This document shows, in pieces, positions 52,351 to 61,573 of a stretch of 64,000 nucleotides of DNA (position 1 is its first letter; each line of letters opens with the position of its first letter). The notes beneath the pieces are model-generated. The model ran no database searches, was not told where the DNA came from, and saw only the letters and a list, made by a program, of their open reading frames with translations. The DNA is from Phormidesmis sp963789215. Its GTDB lineage: Bacteria > Cyanobacteriota > Cyanobacteriia > Phormidesmidales > Phormidesmidaceae. Made by a program: the position numbers and the translations under genes. The DNA lies in contig CAWBJY010000014.1 in assembly GCA_963789215.1 (NCBI GenBank), forward strand, positions 1 to 64,000, read 5' to 3'.

Positions 52351-53091
52351 ATGAGAGGAAAATTTATTGTATTTGAAGGCGGTGAGGGCAGCGGTAAAAC
52401 GACTCAGATAAAAAGCCTGCACCAGTGGCTAGAAGCCGAGATTAAAACAAACGAAACGCTAAAACTGTTGCCAACTAAAGACAACTTTAAAGGCGTAAAG
52501 CTAACGAGAGAGCCGGGTGGAACACCGATTGGAAAACAAATTCGACAGCTCTTACTCACCCCACCCGATCTATCAACGGCCTCAATCGCCAGCAAGACAG
52601 AGCTTTTGCTATACGCCGCCGACCGCGCTCAGCACGTAGAAGAAACGCTCATCCCCTGGCTAGAAGCCGGCTATTGGGTACTGTGCGATCGCTACACAGA
52701 CTCAACGGTCGCCTACCAGGGATATGGCCGCCAGCTAGACCTAGCGCTGATTCATCAGCTCAACCAAATTGCCACCGGCGAACTTAAAAGCGATCTAACC
52801 CTATGGCTCAACGTCTCCCCAGCCGTAGGACTTGCTAGAATGCACCAGCGAGGCCAGGCCGACCGGATAGAACAAGCCGGAAGCTCATTTCATCAGCGAG
52901 TGGGCGACGGCTTTGCAGCCCTAGCCCAACCGACCGCCACGGGCAGTCCTCAACCGCTAAGCAGCGGCCCCACGATAGAAATTGCAGGCGATCGCCCCAT
53001 AGAAACCGTCGCCGCCGAAATTCAGCAAGTACTCCGACAAAAAATCGACCAGTGGTTCTTCAAGAGCCTCAAGCAGCGAGAACAGCCGTGA
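52351..53091 (+). CDS. tmk: Thymidylate kinase
   Basis: A 246-aa dTMP kinase for dTTP synthesis. P-loop GGEGSGKTT at residues 10-18, LTREPGGTPIGKQIR with the catalytic Arg, DRYTDSTVAYQGYGRQLD, and a LID region with RGQADRIE. Somewhat longer than bacterial average (about 210) through a loop at 31-45. Overlaps holB by GTGA (four bases), a conserved tmk-holB arrangement. Confidence 0.95.
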   Translation: MRGKFIVFEGGEGSGKTTQIKSLHQWLEAEIKTNETLKLLPTKDNFKGVKLTREPGGTPIGKQIRQLLLTPPDLSTASIASKTELLLYAADRAQHVEETLIPWLEAGYWVLCDRYTDSTVAYQGYGRQLDLALIHQLNQIATGELKSDLTLWLNVSPAVGLARMHQRGQADRIEQAGSSFHQRVGDGFAALAQPTATGSPQPLSSGPTIEIAGDRPIETVAAEIQQVLRQKIDQWFFKSLKQREQP

Positions 53092-54086
53092 CCTCCGATC
53101 TCTTTGCCAGCCTAATCGGACAGACCCAAGCCGTGACGCTACTGAACCGCGCAGTTGCCCTACAGCGCATCGCCCCCGGCTATCTATTTGTCGGCCCAGA
53201 GGGAACCGGAAAGTCCATTGCCGCCGCCGGATTCGCCCAACGACTCTTAACGGCCAAATCCAACCGCAAAGCCCCAGCCGACAGCGCCGCACTAGCTCGC
53301 CGAATTCGCGATCGCAACCACCCCGATCTCCTTTGGGTAGAACCCACCTACTTGCACAACGGCAACCTGCTTACCCCCGCTCAGGCCGCCGAAGCTGGCC
53401 TAAAGCGCAAAAGCCCACCGCGCATTCGCCTCCCCCAAATTCGCAGCATCGCCCAATTTCTTAGCCGCCCGGCCCTCGAATCTAGCCGCGCCGTCGTCAT
53501 CGTCGAACAGTCCGAACGCATGGCCGAATCCGCCGCCAACGCCCTGCTCAAAACCCTAGAAGAACCCGGCCAAGCCACCCTAATTCTCCTAGCACCCAAC
53601 CAGCAATCGCTCCTACCCACCCTGATCTCTCGCTGCCAGTCCATCCCCTTCCGCCGACTGAGCCCAGCGCAAATGACCGAAGTCCTCACCCAAACCGGCC
53701 ATTCAGAAATTTTGACCTCTGCAGAAGTCATAGCGATCGCCCAAGGCTCCCCAGGTCGAGCCATCGAAAGCTGGCAGCAGCTACAAACCCTGCCTCCAGA
53801 ACTGCTTACCCAGCTAAAAACACCGCCCGTCACCCTACGAGATGCCCTCACCGCCGCTCGCGACATCAACCAGGAATTAGACACCGAAGCCCAGCTCTGG
53901 CTAATCGACTACCTGCAGCACCGCTACTGGCAGCAAGGACTCAGCAACAGCGCAGAGCTAGGCGTGCTAGAGCAAGCGAGAACTCATTTACTAGCCTACG
54001 TTCAACCTCGCCTAGTATGGGAAGTTGCGCTATCCACGCTATCCGCCTCAGCCCGTCAAATCCCAGCTATGGCCCGCCCTAGATAA
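53088..54086 (+). CDS. holB: DNA polymerase III delta' subunit
   Basis: A 332-aa clamp-loader subunit that opens the beta sliding clamp. Start is GTG at 53088 (VTSDLFASLIGQTQAVTLL), overlapping the tmk stop. AAA+ features: P-loop VGPEGTGKSIAA, NALLKTLEEPGQATLILL, the SRCQ sensor motif (LISRCQSIPFRRL). The four zinc-finger Cys of many clamp-loader proteins are absent, as expected for delta'. Confidence 0.92.
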   Translation: MTSDLFASLIGQTQAVTLLNRAVALQRIAPGYLFVGPEGTGKSIAAAGFAQRLLTAKSNRKAPADSAALARRIRDRNHPDLLWVEPTYLHNGNLLTPAQAAEAGLKRKSPPRIRLPQIRSIAQFLSRPALESSRAVVIVEQSERMAESAANALLKTLEEPGQATLILLAPNQQSLLPTLISRCQSIPFRRLSPAQMTEVLTQTGHSEILTSAEVIAIAQGSPGRAIESWQQLQTLPPELLTQLKTPPVTLRDALTAARDINQELDTEAQLWLIDYLQHRYWQQGLSNSAELGVLEQARTHLLAYVQPRLVWEVALSTLSASARQIPAMARPR

Positions 54087-54115
54087 CGCCTGCTTCAAGG
54101 TCAGCCGCATTCCCT

Positions 54116-54997
54116 ATGATCTACCATCAGCCATTCGCTCTACCGGCTTCCTTCGTCCCAGCAACCGCACCCCAAGAAACGCTAAATGAAACGCTAAATC
54201 CAGGCGCACCGGTTTGGTGGTTCATCTGCGATCGCGCCAACCTGCTCACCACGACAACCCCTATCGTCGAAGCCGGGCTTTCCCTTTCCACCTGTAGCCT
54301 GCCACAGTCGCCAACCTTAGCAGCGCTAGGGCTACAGTCTCAGCGCACCCAATTCCTCGGCTATCTCAATGGCCAGCCCTGCATCGCCGCCGAACTCGCA
54401 GCAGACGCCGACCCTCCCAAGAGCCTAATCTTTCAAAATCTGCGATCGCTCCACACCATTTTGCCAGACGATTTATTTGCGATCGCCGCCCGCGCCGTCC
54501 AGCTCATCACCTGGGATCGCACCCATCAATTTTGCGGCCACTGCGCCACCCCCATGCAGCAAGCCCCCACCGAACGCGCCAAGCGCTGCCCCAAATGCAG
54601 CCTTCGCCAATACCCGCGCCTATCTCCCGCAGTCATCATGCTCATTTACCAAGGAGAAAATGTTCTACTCGCCCGCGCCCCCCGGTTTAAAGCAGGCATG
54701 TACAGCGTCTTAGCAGGCTTCGTAGAACCCGGCGAATCTTTAGAAGAAACAGTCGCCCGCGAAGTAAAAGAAGAAGTCGGCATTGAGATCAAAAATATCC
54801 GCTACTTCGGCTCTCAGCCTTGGCCCTTCCCAGACTCGCTGATGGTAGGCTTTACCGCCGAGTACGCCAGCGGAGAAATTATCCCCGATCCAACAGAAAT
54901 AGAAGCCGCCGCCTGGTTCCACAAAAGCGAGCTACCGCCTGTTCCTAGCAGACTCAGCATTGCTCGCAAGCTCATCGACTGGTTTTCCAGCAATTAA
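54116..54997 (+). CDS. nudC: NADH pyrophosphatase / NAD-RNA decapping hydrolase
   Basis: A 293-aa Nudix enzyme that cleaves NAD(H) and NAD-capped RNA. A zinc ribbon CGHC...CPKC (about 142-162) precedes the Nudix box GFVEPGESLEETVAREVKEEVGI at about 202-224, with the REVKEEVG metal-binding core. The motif SQPWPFPDSLMVGF follows, which is diagnostic for NudC. 29 bp downstream of holB on the same strand. Confidence 0.95.
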   Translation: MIYHQPFALPASFVPATAPQETLNETLNPGAPVWWFICDRANLLTTTTPIVEAGLSLSTCSLPQSPTLAALGLQSQRTQFLGYLNGQPCIAAELAADADPPKSLIFQNLRSLHTILPDDLFAIAARAVQLITWDRTHQFCGHCATPMQQAPTERAKRCPKCSLRQYPRLSPAVIMLIYQGENVLLARAPRFKAGMYSVLAGFVEPGESLEETVAREVKEEVGIEIKNIRYFGSQPWPFPDSLMVGFTAEYASGEIIPDPTEIEAAAWFHKSELPPVPSRLSIARKLIDWFSSN

Positions 54998-55018
54998 ATT
55001 ATTGCGCTCCGCTACTCT

Positions 55019-56404
55019 ATGCTTGTAAACGCAGATCAAAAAGTAACGCATGTTTTAGATCGGCTCAGCTTTGGAGCTAGACCAGGCGATCGCACGGCCC
55101 TCAGTAAAACAGGTATAGACAGCTACATTCAATCGCAGGTAAAGCCGAAAAGCGAGACTGAGCCAAACGCGCTGGCCGAGAGATTATCAGAACTTTCTAC
55201 GCTGTCAATGTCTCCGCTAGCATTGTTCAACCAAGCAGCGTTTCCAAGAAATCCTTCTGAAGAGAAGAAAAAGCAAATCAGCAAGTGGCGACAAAAAATA
55301 ATCAAAGAAGCTGAGCAATCCAAGCTAATGTGGGCGTTGGAAAGTCCCTATCAACTGCGAGAGATGATGGTGGACTTTTGGTTCAATCACTTTAATGTGT
55401 TTGCCCAAAAAGATTTAACGCTAATGTGGGTAGGCAATTACGAGCAGTCGGCCATTCGCCAACATGCACTAGGCAAGTTTCGCGACTTGCTAGGAGCCAC
55501 CGCCAAGCACCCAGCGATGCTGTTTTACCTAGATAACTGGCGCAATACCGATCCCAACAGTGCCGGGGCCAAAGGGCCTTTTAAAGGGCTAAACGAAAAC
55601 TACGCGCGCGAGCTGATGGAGTTGCATACGCTAGGCGTAGAAGGCGGCTACAGTCAAACAGATGTAGAAATTTTGGCTAGAACGCTCACTGGCTGGAGTG
55701 TCGTCCATAACGTGCAGCCCAGTACAGACGAAAGTGGCTTTGTATTTGCAGCAGACCGTCACGATTCGAGTGCCAAAACGTTTTTAGATCAGCCCCTCAT
55801 CGGGCAAGGTGTAGAAGAAGGCGATCGCGCGTTAGATCTTCTAGCAGCCCATCCAGCCACAGCCCAGCATATTAGCTACAAGCTAGCGCAGTTTTTTGTC
55901 GCTGACGAGCCACCGGTAGCACTCGTCTCTCAACTTGCCGAACGGTTTTTAGTGACAAAAGGCGATATTGCACAAACGCTGCTAGCGCTATTCGAAAGTG
56001 ATGAATTCTGGAATCTCTCTCATTATCAGCGTAAGTTTAGAACGCCCTATCAATATATGCTTTCGATGGTTCGAGCTATGGGAGTCAGTGCACCTTCCCA
56101 AGAAGTATTAACGCGGATCGGCAGTGCCCTCAACCAGCTAGGAATGCCGCTATACCGATGCCGAGCGCCAAACGGCTACGCGCAAACAGAGGCCGCCTGG
56201 TTAAGCCCAGATGTGATGATGCGACGGGTGAGTATAGCGATCGCCACAGCCAACATTGTTCGAGGAAGCAAGCCCGATCCAACAGCGCTGCTAGTGACGC
56301 TAGGCAACCAGATAACCGCAGAAGCTCGCGAACTCATCAACCGGGCCCCCGAGCCATTACAGGCATCTTTAATGTTGGGAAGTCCATCCATGATGTATCG
56401 CTAG
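55019..56404 (+). CDS. DUF1800 family protein
   Basis: A 461-aa protein with VTHVLDRLSFGARPGD at the N-terminus and MMVDFWFNHFNVFAQKDL, ENYARELMELHTLGVEGGY and FRTPYQYMLSMVRAMG, all signatures of DUF1800. No signal peptide is evident in this protein. DUF1800 genes are usually next to a DUF1501 gene, as here (9 bp gap), and are commonly encoded by bacteria with large or complex envelopes. Biochemical function is not established. Confidence 0.9.
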   Translation: MLVNADQKVTHVLDRLSFGARPGDRTALSKTGIDSYIQSQVKPKSETEPNALAERLSELSTLSMSPLALFNQAAFPRNPSEEKKKQISKWRQKIIKEAEQSKLMWALESPYQLREMMVDFWFNHFNVFAQKDLTLMWVGNYEQSAIRQHALGKFRDLLGATAKHPAMLFYLDNWRNTDPNSAGAKGPFKGLNENYARELMELHTLGVEGGYSQTDVEILARTLTGWSVVHNVQPSTDESGFVFAADRHDSSAKTFLDQPLIGQGVEEGDRALDLLAAHPATAQHISYKLAQFFVADEPPVALVSQLAERFLVTKGDIAQTLLALFESDEFWNLSHYQRKFRTPYQYMLSMVRAMGVSAPSQEVLTRIGSALNQLGMPLYRCRAPNGYAQTEAAWLSPDVMMRRVSIAIATANIVRGSKPDPTALLVTLGNQITAEARELINRAPEPLQASLMLGSPSMMYR

Positions 56405-56413
56405 GAGGCTGCT

Positions 56414-57640
56414 ATGGAAACGGTGCTGAAAAGACGCGATTTTTTACGGCGAACAGCCTTCGCAGGCGCAGCTGGACTAACGGCGGTAGGCGCACAGGGT
56501 TGGGCCTGGCGATCGCCTGCGCAAGCCGCGGCCAGATCCCCTCGGCTAATCGTAATTTTGCTACGCGGAGCCGCAGATGGACTAGATATTGTGGTGCCCT
56601 ATCGAGAAAGCAACTACTATGCAGCGCGGCCCACCATCGCGATCGCAAAACCCGGTGAAAAAGACGGCGCGATCGACTTAGACGGACAGTTTGGCCTTCA
56701 TCCATCGCTAGCGCCGCTGATGGCGCAGTGGACAGCCGGAAACCTTGCGTTTGTGCAGGCAACCGGTTTAAAAGATGCAACGCGATCGCATTTTCAAGCC
56801 CAAGACTACTTAGAATCAGGCACGGCTAGGCTAACCGGTAGCGGCTGGATGAACCGGCTAATAGGCGTTCTACCAGCAAACAGCGCAACTCAAGCAGTAA
56901 GTGTAGGCAATTCTATGCCGCTGATTTTCACGGGGCCGCAAATCGTAGCAAGTATGGCCTTTGGCAAAGCCGGTAACCACCAGATCCAAATTGATCGCCC
57001 CCAAATTCAAACTGTTTTCGACCAGCTATACGCGCAAGATCAGCGGCTAAGCCAAATATATAGAGAGGGGCGCGAGGCCAGAGACATTCTATTAAAGTCG
57101 CTAAATGACGAACGCATAGCAGCTTCTAAAGACGCACCTGCACCCGATCAGTTTGAGACGAGCGCCCGCTACTTAGCCCAGCTCATGTCTGGAGATGCAG
57201 CCACTCAAGTAGCCTTTATGGAACTAGGCGGCTGGGATTCACATGTCAATCAGCGCGGGATACTAAACCGGCAGCTAAAACCTTTAGGAACCGGACTAGC
57301 GGCACTTGCAGAAGAGTTAGGTTCTGTTTACGAGGACACAGCGATTGTAGTGATGTCGGAGTTTGGCCGGACGGTGGCCGAAAATGGCAATGGTGGCAGC
57401 GACCACGGATACGGCAATGCTATATGGTTGTTGGGTGGAGCGATAAAAGGCAAACAGCTGTACGGCGAGTGGCCCAGCTTAGAGGACACAGCGCTGCATG
57501 AGTCTCGCGACTTAGCAATTACAACAGATTTTCGAGACGTGTTGATGTCCTTACTCGGCGAGCATTTTTCGCTAAATGCTGAAGCCCTCTCCCAGGTGTT
57601 CCCAGGCTATCAGCAGTCAAAGACTTTACGGCTGGTATAA
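56414..57640 (+). CDS. DUF1501 family protein with Tat signal
   Basis: A 408-aa exported protein. The Tat signal is KRRDFLRRTAFAGAAGLTAVG at residues 6-26, so it folds in the cytoplasm and is exported to periplasm or lumen. The core resembles the alkaline-phosphatase/sulfatase fold: IVILLRGAADGLDIVVPYRE, ELGGWDSHVNQRG, VVMSEFGRTVAENGNGGSDHGYGNA, the last being the metal-site-like His cluster. Translational unit with DUF1800 (9 bp apart). Function unknown. Confidence 0.9.
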   Translation: METVLKRRDFLRRTAFAGAAGLTAVGAQGWAWRSPAQAAARSPRLIVILLRGAADGLDIVVPYRESNYYAARPTIAIAKPGEKDGAIDLDGQFGLHPSLAPLMAQWTAGNLAFVQATGLKDATRSHFQAQDYLESGTARLTGSGWMNRLIGVLPANSATQAVSVGNSMPLIFTGPQIVASMAFGKAGNHQIQIDRPQIQTVFDQLYAQDQRLSQIYREGREARDILLKSLNDERIAASKDAPAPDQFETSARYLAQLMSGDAATQVAFMELGGWDSHVNQRGILNRQLKPLGTGLAALAEELGSVYEDTAIVVMSEFGRTVAENGNGGSDHGYGNAIWLLGGAIKGKQLYGEWPSLEDTALHESRDLAITTDFRDVLMSLLGEHFSLNAEALSQVFPGYQQSKTLRLV

Positions 57641-57707
57641 TCAGTTCGATAATTGGCTGTACTTGCTGTGGTACTTGCCCAACTTGAACGACCGGAAAAG
57701 CCTATGC

Positions 57708-58004
57708 TTAAAACGTATAGCGCTCTTCTAGCCAAATTCGCAGTTCTGTCTCTGAAGCATTGAGAATAGCTCTCTCAGAAGCAGTGTCTTTGGCATTCCA
57801 AACTGTTTGACCGCTGGCATCTTGAGTAGGCCATACACAGGGTTCTGAAGAAGCGGTAAGCTGGCAGATAAGCGTTTTCGTTAGGTTCTGCAACCGAGCT
57901 TTCAAAGTCTGCTGAGGCGCTTTGGAGGCGCGATTTAACTGGAGAGGCCAGTAAGCACTGGGGCTAGCCTGATAATTAGAATTGTTGTTTGCAGCGATTT
58001 GCAT
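57708..58004 (-). CDS. Small cyanobacterial protein under the LysR-linked promoter
   Basis: A 98-aa protein starting MQIAANNNSNYQAS (ATG 58004, preceded by AAAAGGAAC). A longer frame upstream reads through the promoter. The C-terminal 50 residues (SEPCVWPTQDASGQTVWNAKDTA, then ETELRIWLEERY) match a widespread cyanobacterial small-protein pattern whose function I do not know. The N-terminus and 5' leader resemble those of the 44-aa gene at 59173-59307. Divergent from the LysR gene. Confidence 0.75.
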   Translation of the reverse strand: MQIAANNNSNYQASPSAYWPLQLNRASKAPQQTLKARLQNLTKTLICQLTASSEPCVWPTQDASGQTVWNAKDTASERAILNASETELRIWLEERYTF

Positions 58005-58043
58005 AAGACTTTGTTCCTTTTCGATGTGTTTTCTTTGAACATC

Positions 58044-58081
58044 TCTATAGTAAGAAATAGTAGCGAATGATACCAAAAGCA
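58044..58081 (-). promoter_or_regulatory. Promoter of the 98-aa gene
   Basis: Minus-strand -10-like TACTAT (58047-58052) preceded by a 22-bp block (58060-58081, core GCTTTTGGTATCATTCGC on the minus strand) that would hold the -35 region and spacer. The same block occurs exactly at 59363-59384 in front of the 44-aa gene. Confidence 0.65.
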
Positions 58082-58090
58082 GGTCGCATC

Positions 58091-58117
58091 CTTTACATGA
58101 GAAAGTAGAATGTAAAG
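58091..58117. promoter_or_regulatory. LysR-type operator, CTTTACAT-N11-ATGTAAAG
   Basis: Perfect 8-bp dyad with an 11-bp spacer, the T-N11-A geometry of LysR-family sites. Its centre is about 63 bp upstream of the start of transcription expected from the TACTAT -10, where LysR activators usually bind. It also lies 54 bp before the LysR start codon, so it may autoregulate. Confidence 0.7.
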
Positions 58118-58170
58118 CGCCCGCGCCAGGTTAGATTGATTGAATAGTCTGTCCTCTCCTAAGAGTCCTC

Positions 58171-59058
58171 GTGAAAGATAATCCTCAAAATCAAGTTAAG
58201 CTATCACAGCTCAAGATTGTTGTTGCCGTTGCTGAGCAAAAAAACTTTGGAGAGGCAGCTTTAGGCCTAGGTATTTCTCAGTCGGCGGTAAGCCATGCGA
58301 TCGCTGCTTTAGAAGAGTCTCTAGGCGTGATCCTGTTCTCTAGAGGTCGCCACGGAGCCACCCTTACCCCTGTTGGAGCAAGCATATTACCCCATGCTCA
58401 AACGGTGGTAGAAGGCGTTGACGCCATTTTAAAAGAAGCCGCCGTAGGCAAAGGCTTAGACCGAGGAAAAGTGCGAATTGCGACTTTTCGCAGCATTGCG
58501 GCTCGCGTTTTGCCAGAGGGCCTTAAGCAGCTCCGCGAGCGCTTTCCAGGCATCGTAGCTAATTTAACCGAGCACGAAAACACCCATCAGGTAGAGCAGG
58601 CGCTACGAGAAGGGCGCAGTGATGTTGGCATCATCACCCTGCCGGCGGGGAAAGGGATTACGACATGGGAGCTATTAAGAGACGAATACGTTGTGCTTTT
58701 ACCGCCAGATACCCAGCTCAGAAACAACAAACTTACCTGGGAAGCGCTAGCCAAACAGCCGCTAATTATGCCGCCAATCGACTATGTGATGATGCGACCC
58801 GTCTACAACCACATCAATGGATTAGGCTACCGGCTAAACGTAGTCAACGAAATCGAAACAGATTCGGCCACCGTAAATTTAGTAGAACAAGGGTTGGGCG
58901 GTACTATTCTGCCTCGATTAGCAGCCGAACCCATTCCCGCAGCCATCCAGGTTTATTCATTGCCCGTTCCGCTAGAGCGGCATATCGCGGTCGCTATTCT
59001 GACCGATGCGCTTCAGCCGCCAGCCGTGTATGCACTGCTCGAAGTTTTGAGGCAATAG
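58171..59058 (+). CDS. LysR-family transcriptional regulator
   Basis: A 295-aa regulator. N-terminal winged HTH at about residues 10-70 (LSQLKIVVAVAEQKNFGEAALGLGISQSAVSHAIAALEESLG), then a linker helix and an effector-binding periplasmic-type domain (about 95-295, KVRIATFRSIAARVLPEGL, SDVGIITLPAG). Effector unknown. The GTG/ATG choice was resolved to GTG 58171 (MKDNPQNQ). The matching operators in front of the divergent 98-aa gene and of the 44-aa gene beyond it make these its likely targets. Confidence 0.92.
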   Translation: MKDNPQNQVKLSQLKIVVAVAEQKNFGEAALGLGISQSAVSHAIAALEESLGVILFSRGRHGATLTPVGASILPHAQTVVEGVDAILKEAAVGKGLDRGKVRIATFRSIAARVLPEGLKQLRERFPGIVANLTEHENTHQVEQALREGRSDVGIITLPAGKGITTWELLRDEYVVLLPPDTQLRNNKLTWEALAKQPLIMPPIDYVMMRPVYNHINGLGYRLNVVNEIETDSATVNLVEQGLGGTILPRLAAEPIPAAIQVYSLPVPLERHIAVAILTDALQPPAVYALLEVLRQ

Positions 59059-59172
59059 CCGCGATCGCACCCATATCGCACCCATAAAGCCTTCAAAACC
59101 AATCGCTCAGCTTAGTTGTAAAAAGACTTAGCCGCAGACATGGCTAGTAGCTGCTCTGTTGTCCAGCTAGCC

Positions 59173-59307
59173 TTACGGAGCTTCTCGCTGATAACCGGCT
59201 GTCATCGCGCCAGTGCCATAGGTTCCTTCTAAAATTCTGCCTAAGTTCAGACGCTGGGCTAGTTGCGTCATCAGGCGGTTAGAAGTGTTGCTTGCAGTAG
59301 CTTTCAT
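59173..59307 (-). CDS. 44-aa small protein with duplicated LysR-type promoter
   Basis: Short frame MKATASNTSNRLMTQLAQ...GYQREAP. The leader has AAGGAA before ATG 59307, matching the leader of the 98-aa gene, and the first ten residues share the pattern M-x3-A-x-N-x-S-N with it. Upstream sequence carries the same 22-bp promoter block and dyad operator. The C-terminal part differs (LNLGRILEGTYGTGAMTAGY). A diverged or truncated paralogue is likely; function unknown. Confidence 0.6.
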   Translation of the reverse strand: MKATASNTSNRLMTQLAQRLNLGRILEGTYGTGAMTAGYQREAP

Positions 59308-59349
59308 ATAGTTGCGTTTCCTTAAAGTTATTTCTTTTGAACAACTTCA

Positions 59350-59419
59350 TTATAAAAAACGGTAGCGAATGATACCAAAAGCATCTTGAACCTTTTTACA
59401 TGTGACCTGCTCATGTAAC
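59350..59419 (-). promoter_or_regulatory. Promoter and LysR-type operator of the 44-aa gene
   Basis: Minus-strand TATAAT (59350-59355), the 22-bp block (59363-59384) identical to that at 58060-58081, and the dyad TTACAT-N11-ATGTAA (59397-59419). Spacing between block and dyad differs by one base from the first copy. Confidence 0.7.
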
Positions 59420-59554
59420 CCAGCAGAGCCTCTCATTAATTCTCAATTAGCCCTCAATTAGCCCTCAAGAAAATGGCCGTACAAGGTTAGTCGCCTTGCA
59501 CAGCCATAGATCTTAGGAGCAAAGTTAAATAGCTACAGCCCAATCAAAATTAGT

Positions 59555-61471
59555 CTAAAAAGAAAGCTGCGCCTGAAGGTTAAAGATGTAAAGATCTGGA
59601 TTGTCGCTAAAGTTATTCACATTATCAATCCAGTAAACCGAAGGGACAAGGGCAATGTTCTGACTAATCGGATAGCGATAGGCAACCTCAATCTCTTGCT
59701 GCTTACCACCATCGCCACCGCCAGAAGCAAGAAATTCACGACCGTCTACAATATCGAAAGGACGAACATAGGAGATAATTCCTTGAGCGCCCTCTCTAAA
59801 CAGGTTTGGGAAAGCCACACCCACCTGAACAGATTGAGAATTTATCTCACCATCGGGCAGCGCGTCGCTCACCGGAAACAGGTTTGTACTGCCGTAGGCA
59901 TAGCGGCCAAACAGGCCAAAGCCATCTGATATCGTCCAATCGAAGTTAAACAAATAGGTATCCGAAGTCGCCGTCCGCAGCGGCCCCCCAAAACCATCGT
60001 CGGCAAAGCCAGTAATCGGTTCGCCAATGGTTCCACCCACAAAACCGGTAGCAGTAGGCTCTTGGTTCGAGCGAGTATAGAGAAACCTGAGGTTAATATC
60101 GTCTGTAGGGCGAATACCCAGCTGCCCCGTAAGCGTAGTCGTCCCCGCAAACAAACCGTTGGTCGTAGAACTCCGCGGCCCCGGTAAAAACTCGTCATTC
60201 TCAGCCAAATAACCTAGTCTAAAGTCCAACCAGTCGGTAATATCTAACTCAACAACAGCGCCCGCACCCCGGTCTACGGCATTTACCTGGGTGCTGCCGC
60301 TCGCGTTAAAGCTGTTGGCTCCCGTCAGGTAAAACGTGTAGCGGTTGTTGTCAAAGTGCCGATACCAGTTAACCGCAGGGCCAATCGTAAATGAGAGTTT
60401 TTCACCCACAGGAAAAGAGTAAAAGACCTCTCGTACAATTACATTATCTTCACCAATCGTGCCGGTCTGAAGCGTAAACGGAACGCCCGTCGTGTTAAAC
60501 AAGCCGGCCGAACCATAGTAGTTTCCAGCGCCGTTACCATCACCAGACGTAAGCTGAAGCTGCAAACGGTCTTTTCCAGTAAAAGAGGTCGTAAAGTTTA
60601 GCCAGGTGTAATAGCTAAAGGTGGGTTCTGGATCTTCTGTTAGCGTTCGAACAACAGGCTGATTGGTCACAGGGTCACGCGCTGGCACAAATACATTAAT
60701 GCCTTCTGCTTTAATATCGCCGCTAGAAGTTGCGAAGTTAAGGTGAGTAAAAAGCTGAGCGCTAAACTTTGTCGTGGTAGAAAACTGGTTAGCCTCTAGC
60801 TGAGCAACATCAGCTTCTAGCGTATCCACATCTGCTCGCACCATCACTATCTCAGCCGCAAACTCCTCCTGCAATCGCCTAATCTCTTCAGAATTGTTTC
60901 TGTCGCCTGGGAGCGAAAAAATAACTATATCCAAACAGGCATTCAGACCAGCCGCAAACTCATAGCGAGTAAGGGCGCGGTTCCCTCGAAAAGTGTTGTC
61001 GGGGTAGCCCTCCAAACAGCCATACTCTTCCACCAGTCGCTGCAAAGCTGTATAGGCCCAGTCTCCCGGCTGAACGTCAGAAAGTTCCGACACGCTAGTG
61101 ACCTGCGCCAGATCTTCAGAGGGCCGAAAGTCGTTGTTTTGTAGCGTTACAGGCGACTGATCAGATGTTAAATCAGGTGCTAAAGCATCAGGCTGTTCTA
61201 ATTTCAGATCAACAGGTTCAACCAACTCGTTGTCATTAGAAATGGCGATCGCCCGCCTCAAATCATCTAACTCCATCTTAGATTTAGATTCGCCCGATTC
61301 AGATTCGCCCGATTCAGACAGAGCCAGTTCAGAAGCGATCGCCACACCACCTGATAAGCCTAGCAGCGACCCAATACCCAAGAAGCTAGCGCCGAGTAGC
61401 AGCCGCAGTAAAAAAGCACGGACTTCACCTTTTTCAAAATCACATCTAAAAACTGCTGTACTTGTCGACAT
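59555..61471 (-). CDS. SLH-domain outer-membrane porin (iron-uptake porin/OprB type)
   Basis: A 638-aa beta-barrel porin. The start at 61471 (STSTAVFRCDFEKGEV) precedes a hydrophobic signal region (about 18-46). An acidic Ser/Glu-rich stretch (ESGESESGESKSK) follows. The SLH domain (about 120-180; SELSDVQPGDWAYTALQRLVEEYGCLEGYPDNTF) anchors it to peptidoglycan. A short coiled coil (EEIRRLQEEFAAEIVMVRADVDTLEADVAQLE) precedes a barrel of alternating aromatic/polar strands to the C-terminal LQAQLSF. Cyanobacterial members carry iron or small solutes across the outer membrane. Confidence 0.92.
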   Translation of the reverse strand: MSTSTAVFRCDFEKGEVRAFLLRLLLGASFLGIGSLLGLSGGVAIASELALSESGESESGESKSKMELDDLRRAIAISNDNELVEPVDLKLEQPDALAPDLTSDQSPVTLQNNDFRPSEDLAQVTSVSELSDVQPGDWAYTALQRLVEEYGCLEGYPDNTFRGNRALTRYEFAAGLNACLDIVIFSLPGDRNNSEEIRRLQEEFAAEIVMVRADVDTLEADVAQLEANQFSTTTKFSAQLFTHLNFATSSGDIKAEGINVFVPARDPVTNQPVVRTLTEDPEPTFSYYTWLNFTTSFTGKDRLQLQLTSGDGNGAGNYYGSAGLFNTTGVPFTLQTGTIGEDNVIVREVFYSFPVGEKLSFTIGPAVNWYRHFDNNRYTFYLTGANSFNASGSTQVNAVDRGAGAVVELDITDWLDFRLGYLAENDEFLPGPRSSTTNGLFAGTTTLTGQLGIRPTDDINLRFLYTRSNQEPTATGFVGGTIGEPITGFADDGFGGPLRTATSDTYLFNFDWTISDGFGLFGRYAYGSTNLFPVSDALPDGEINSQSVQVGVAFPNLFREGAQGIISYVRPFDIVDGREFLASGGGDGGKQQEIEVAYRYPISQNIALVPSVYWIDNVNNFSDNPDLYIFNLQAQLSF

Positions 61472-61573
61472 AATTAATCCCTCACACACTTTATAAAGTC
61501 GCACACTTCCATAAACGCCACGGATGGCGTCTACTCACTCAAAATTCAACGATGTAGCTTCTTATATTCTTAT

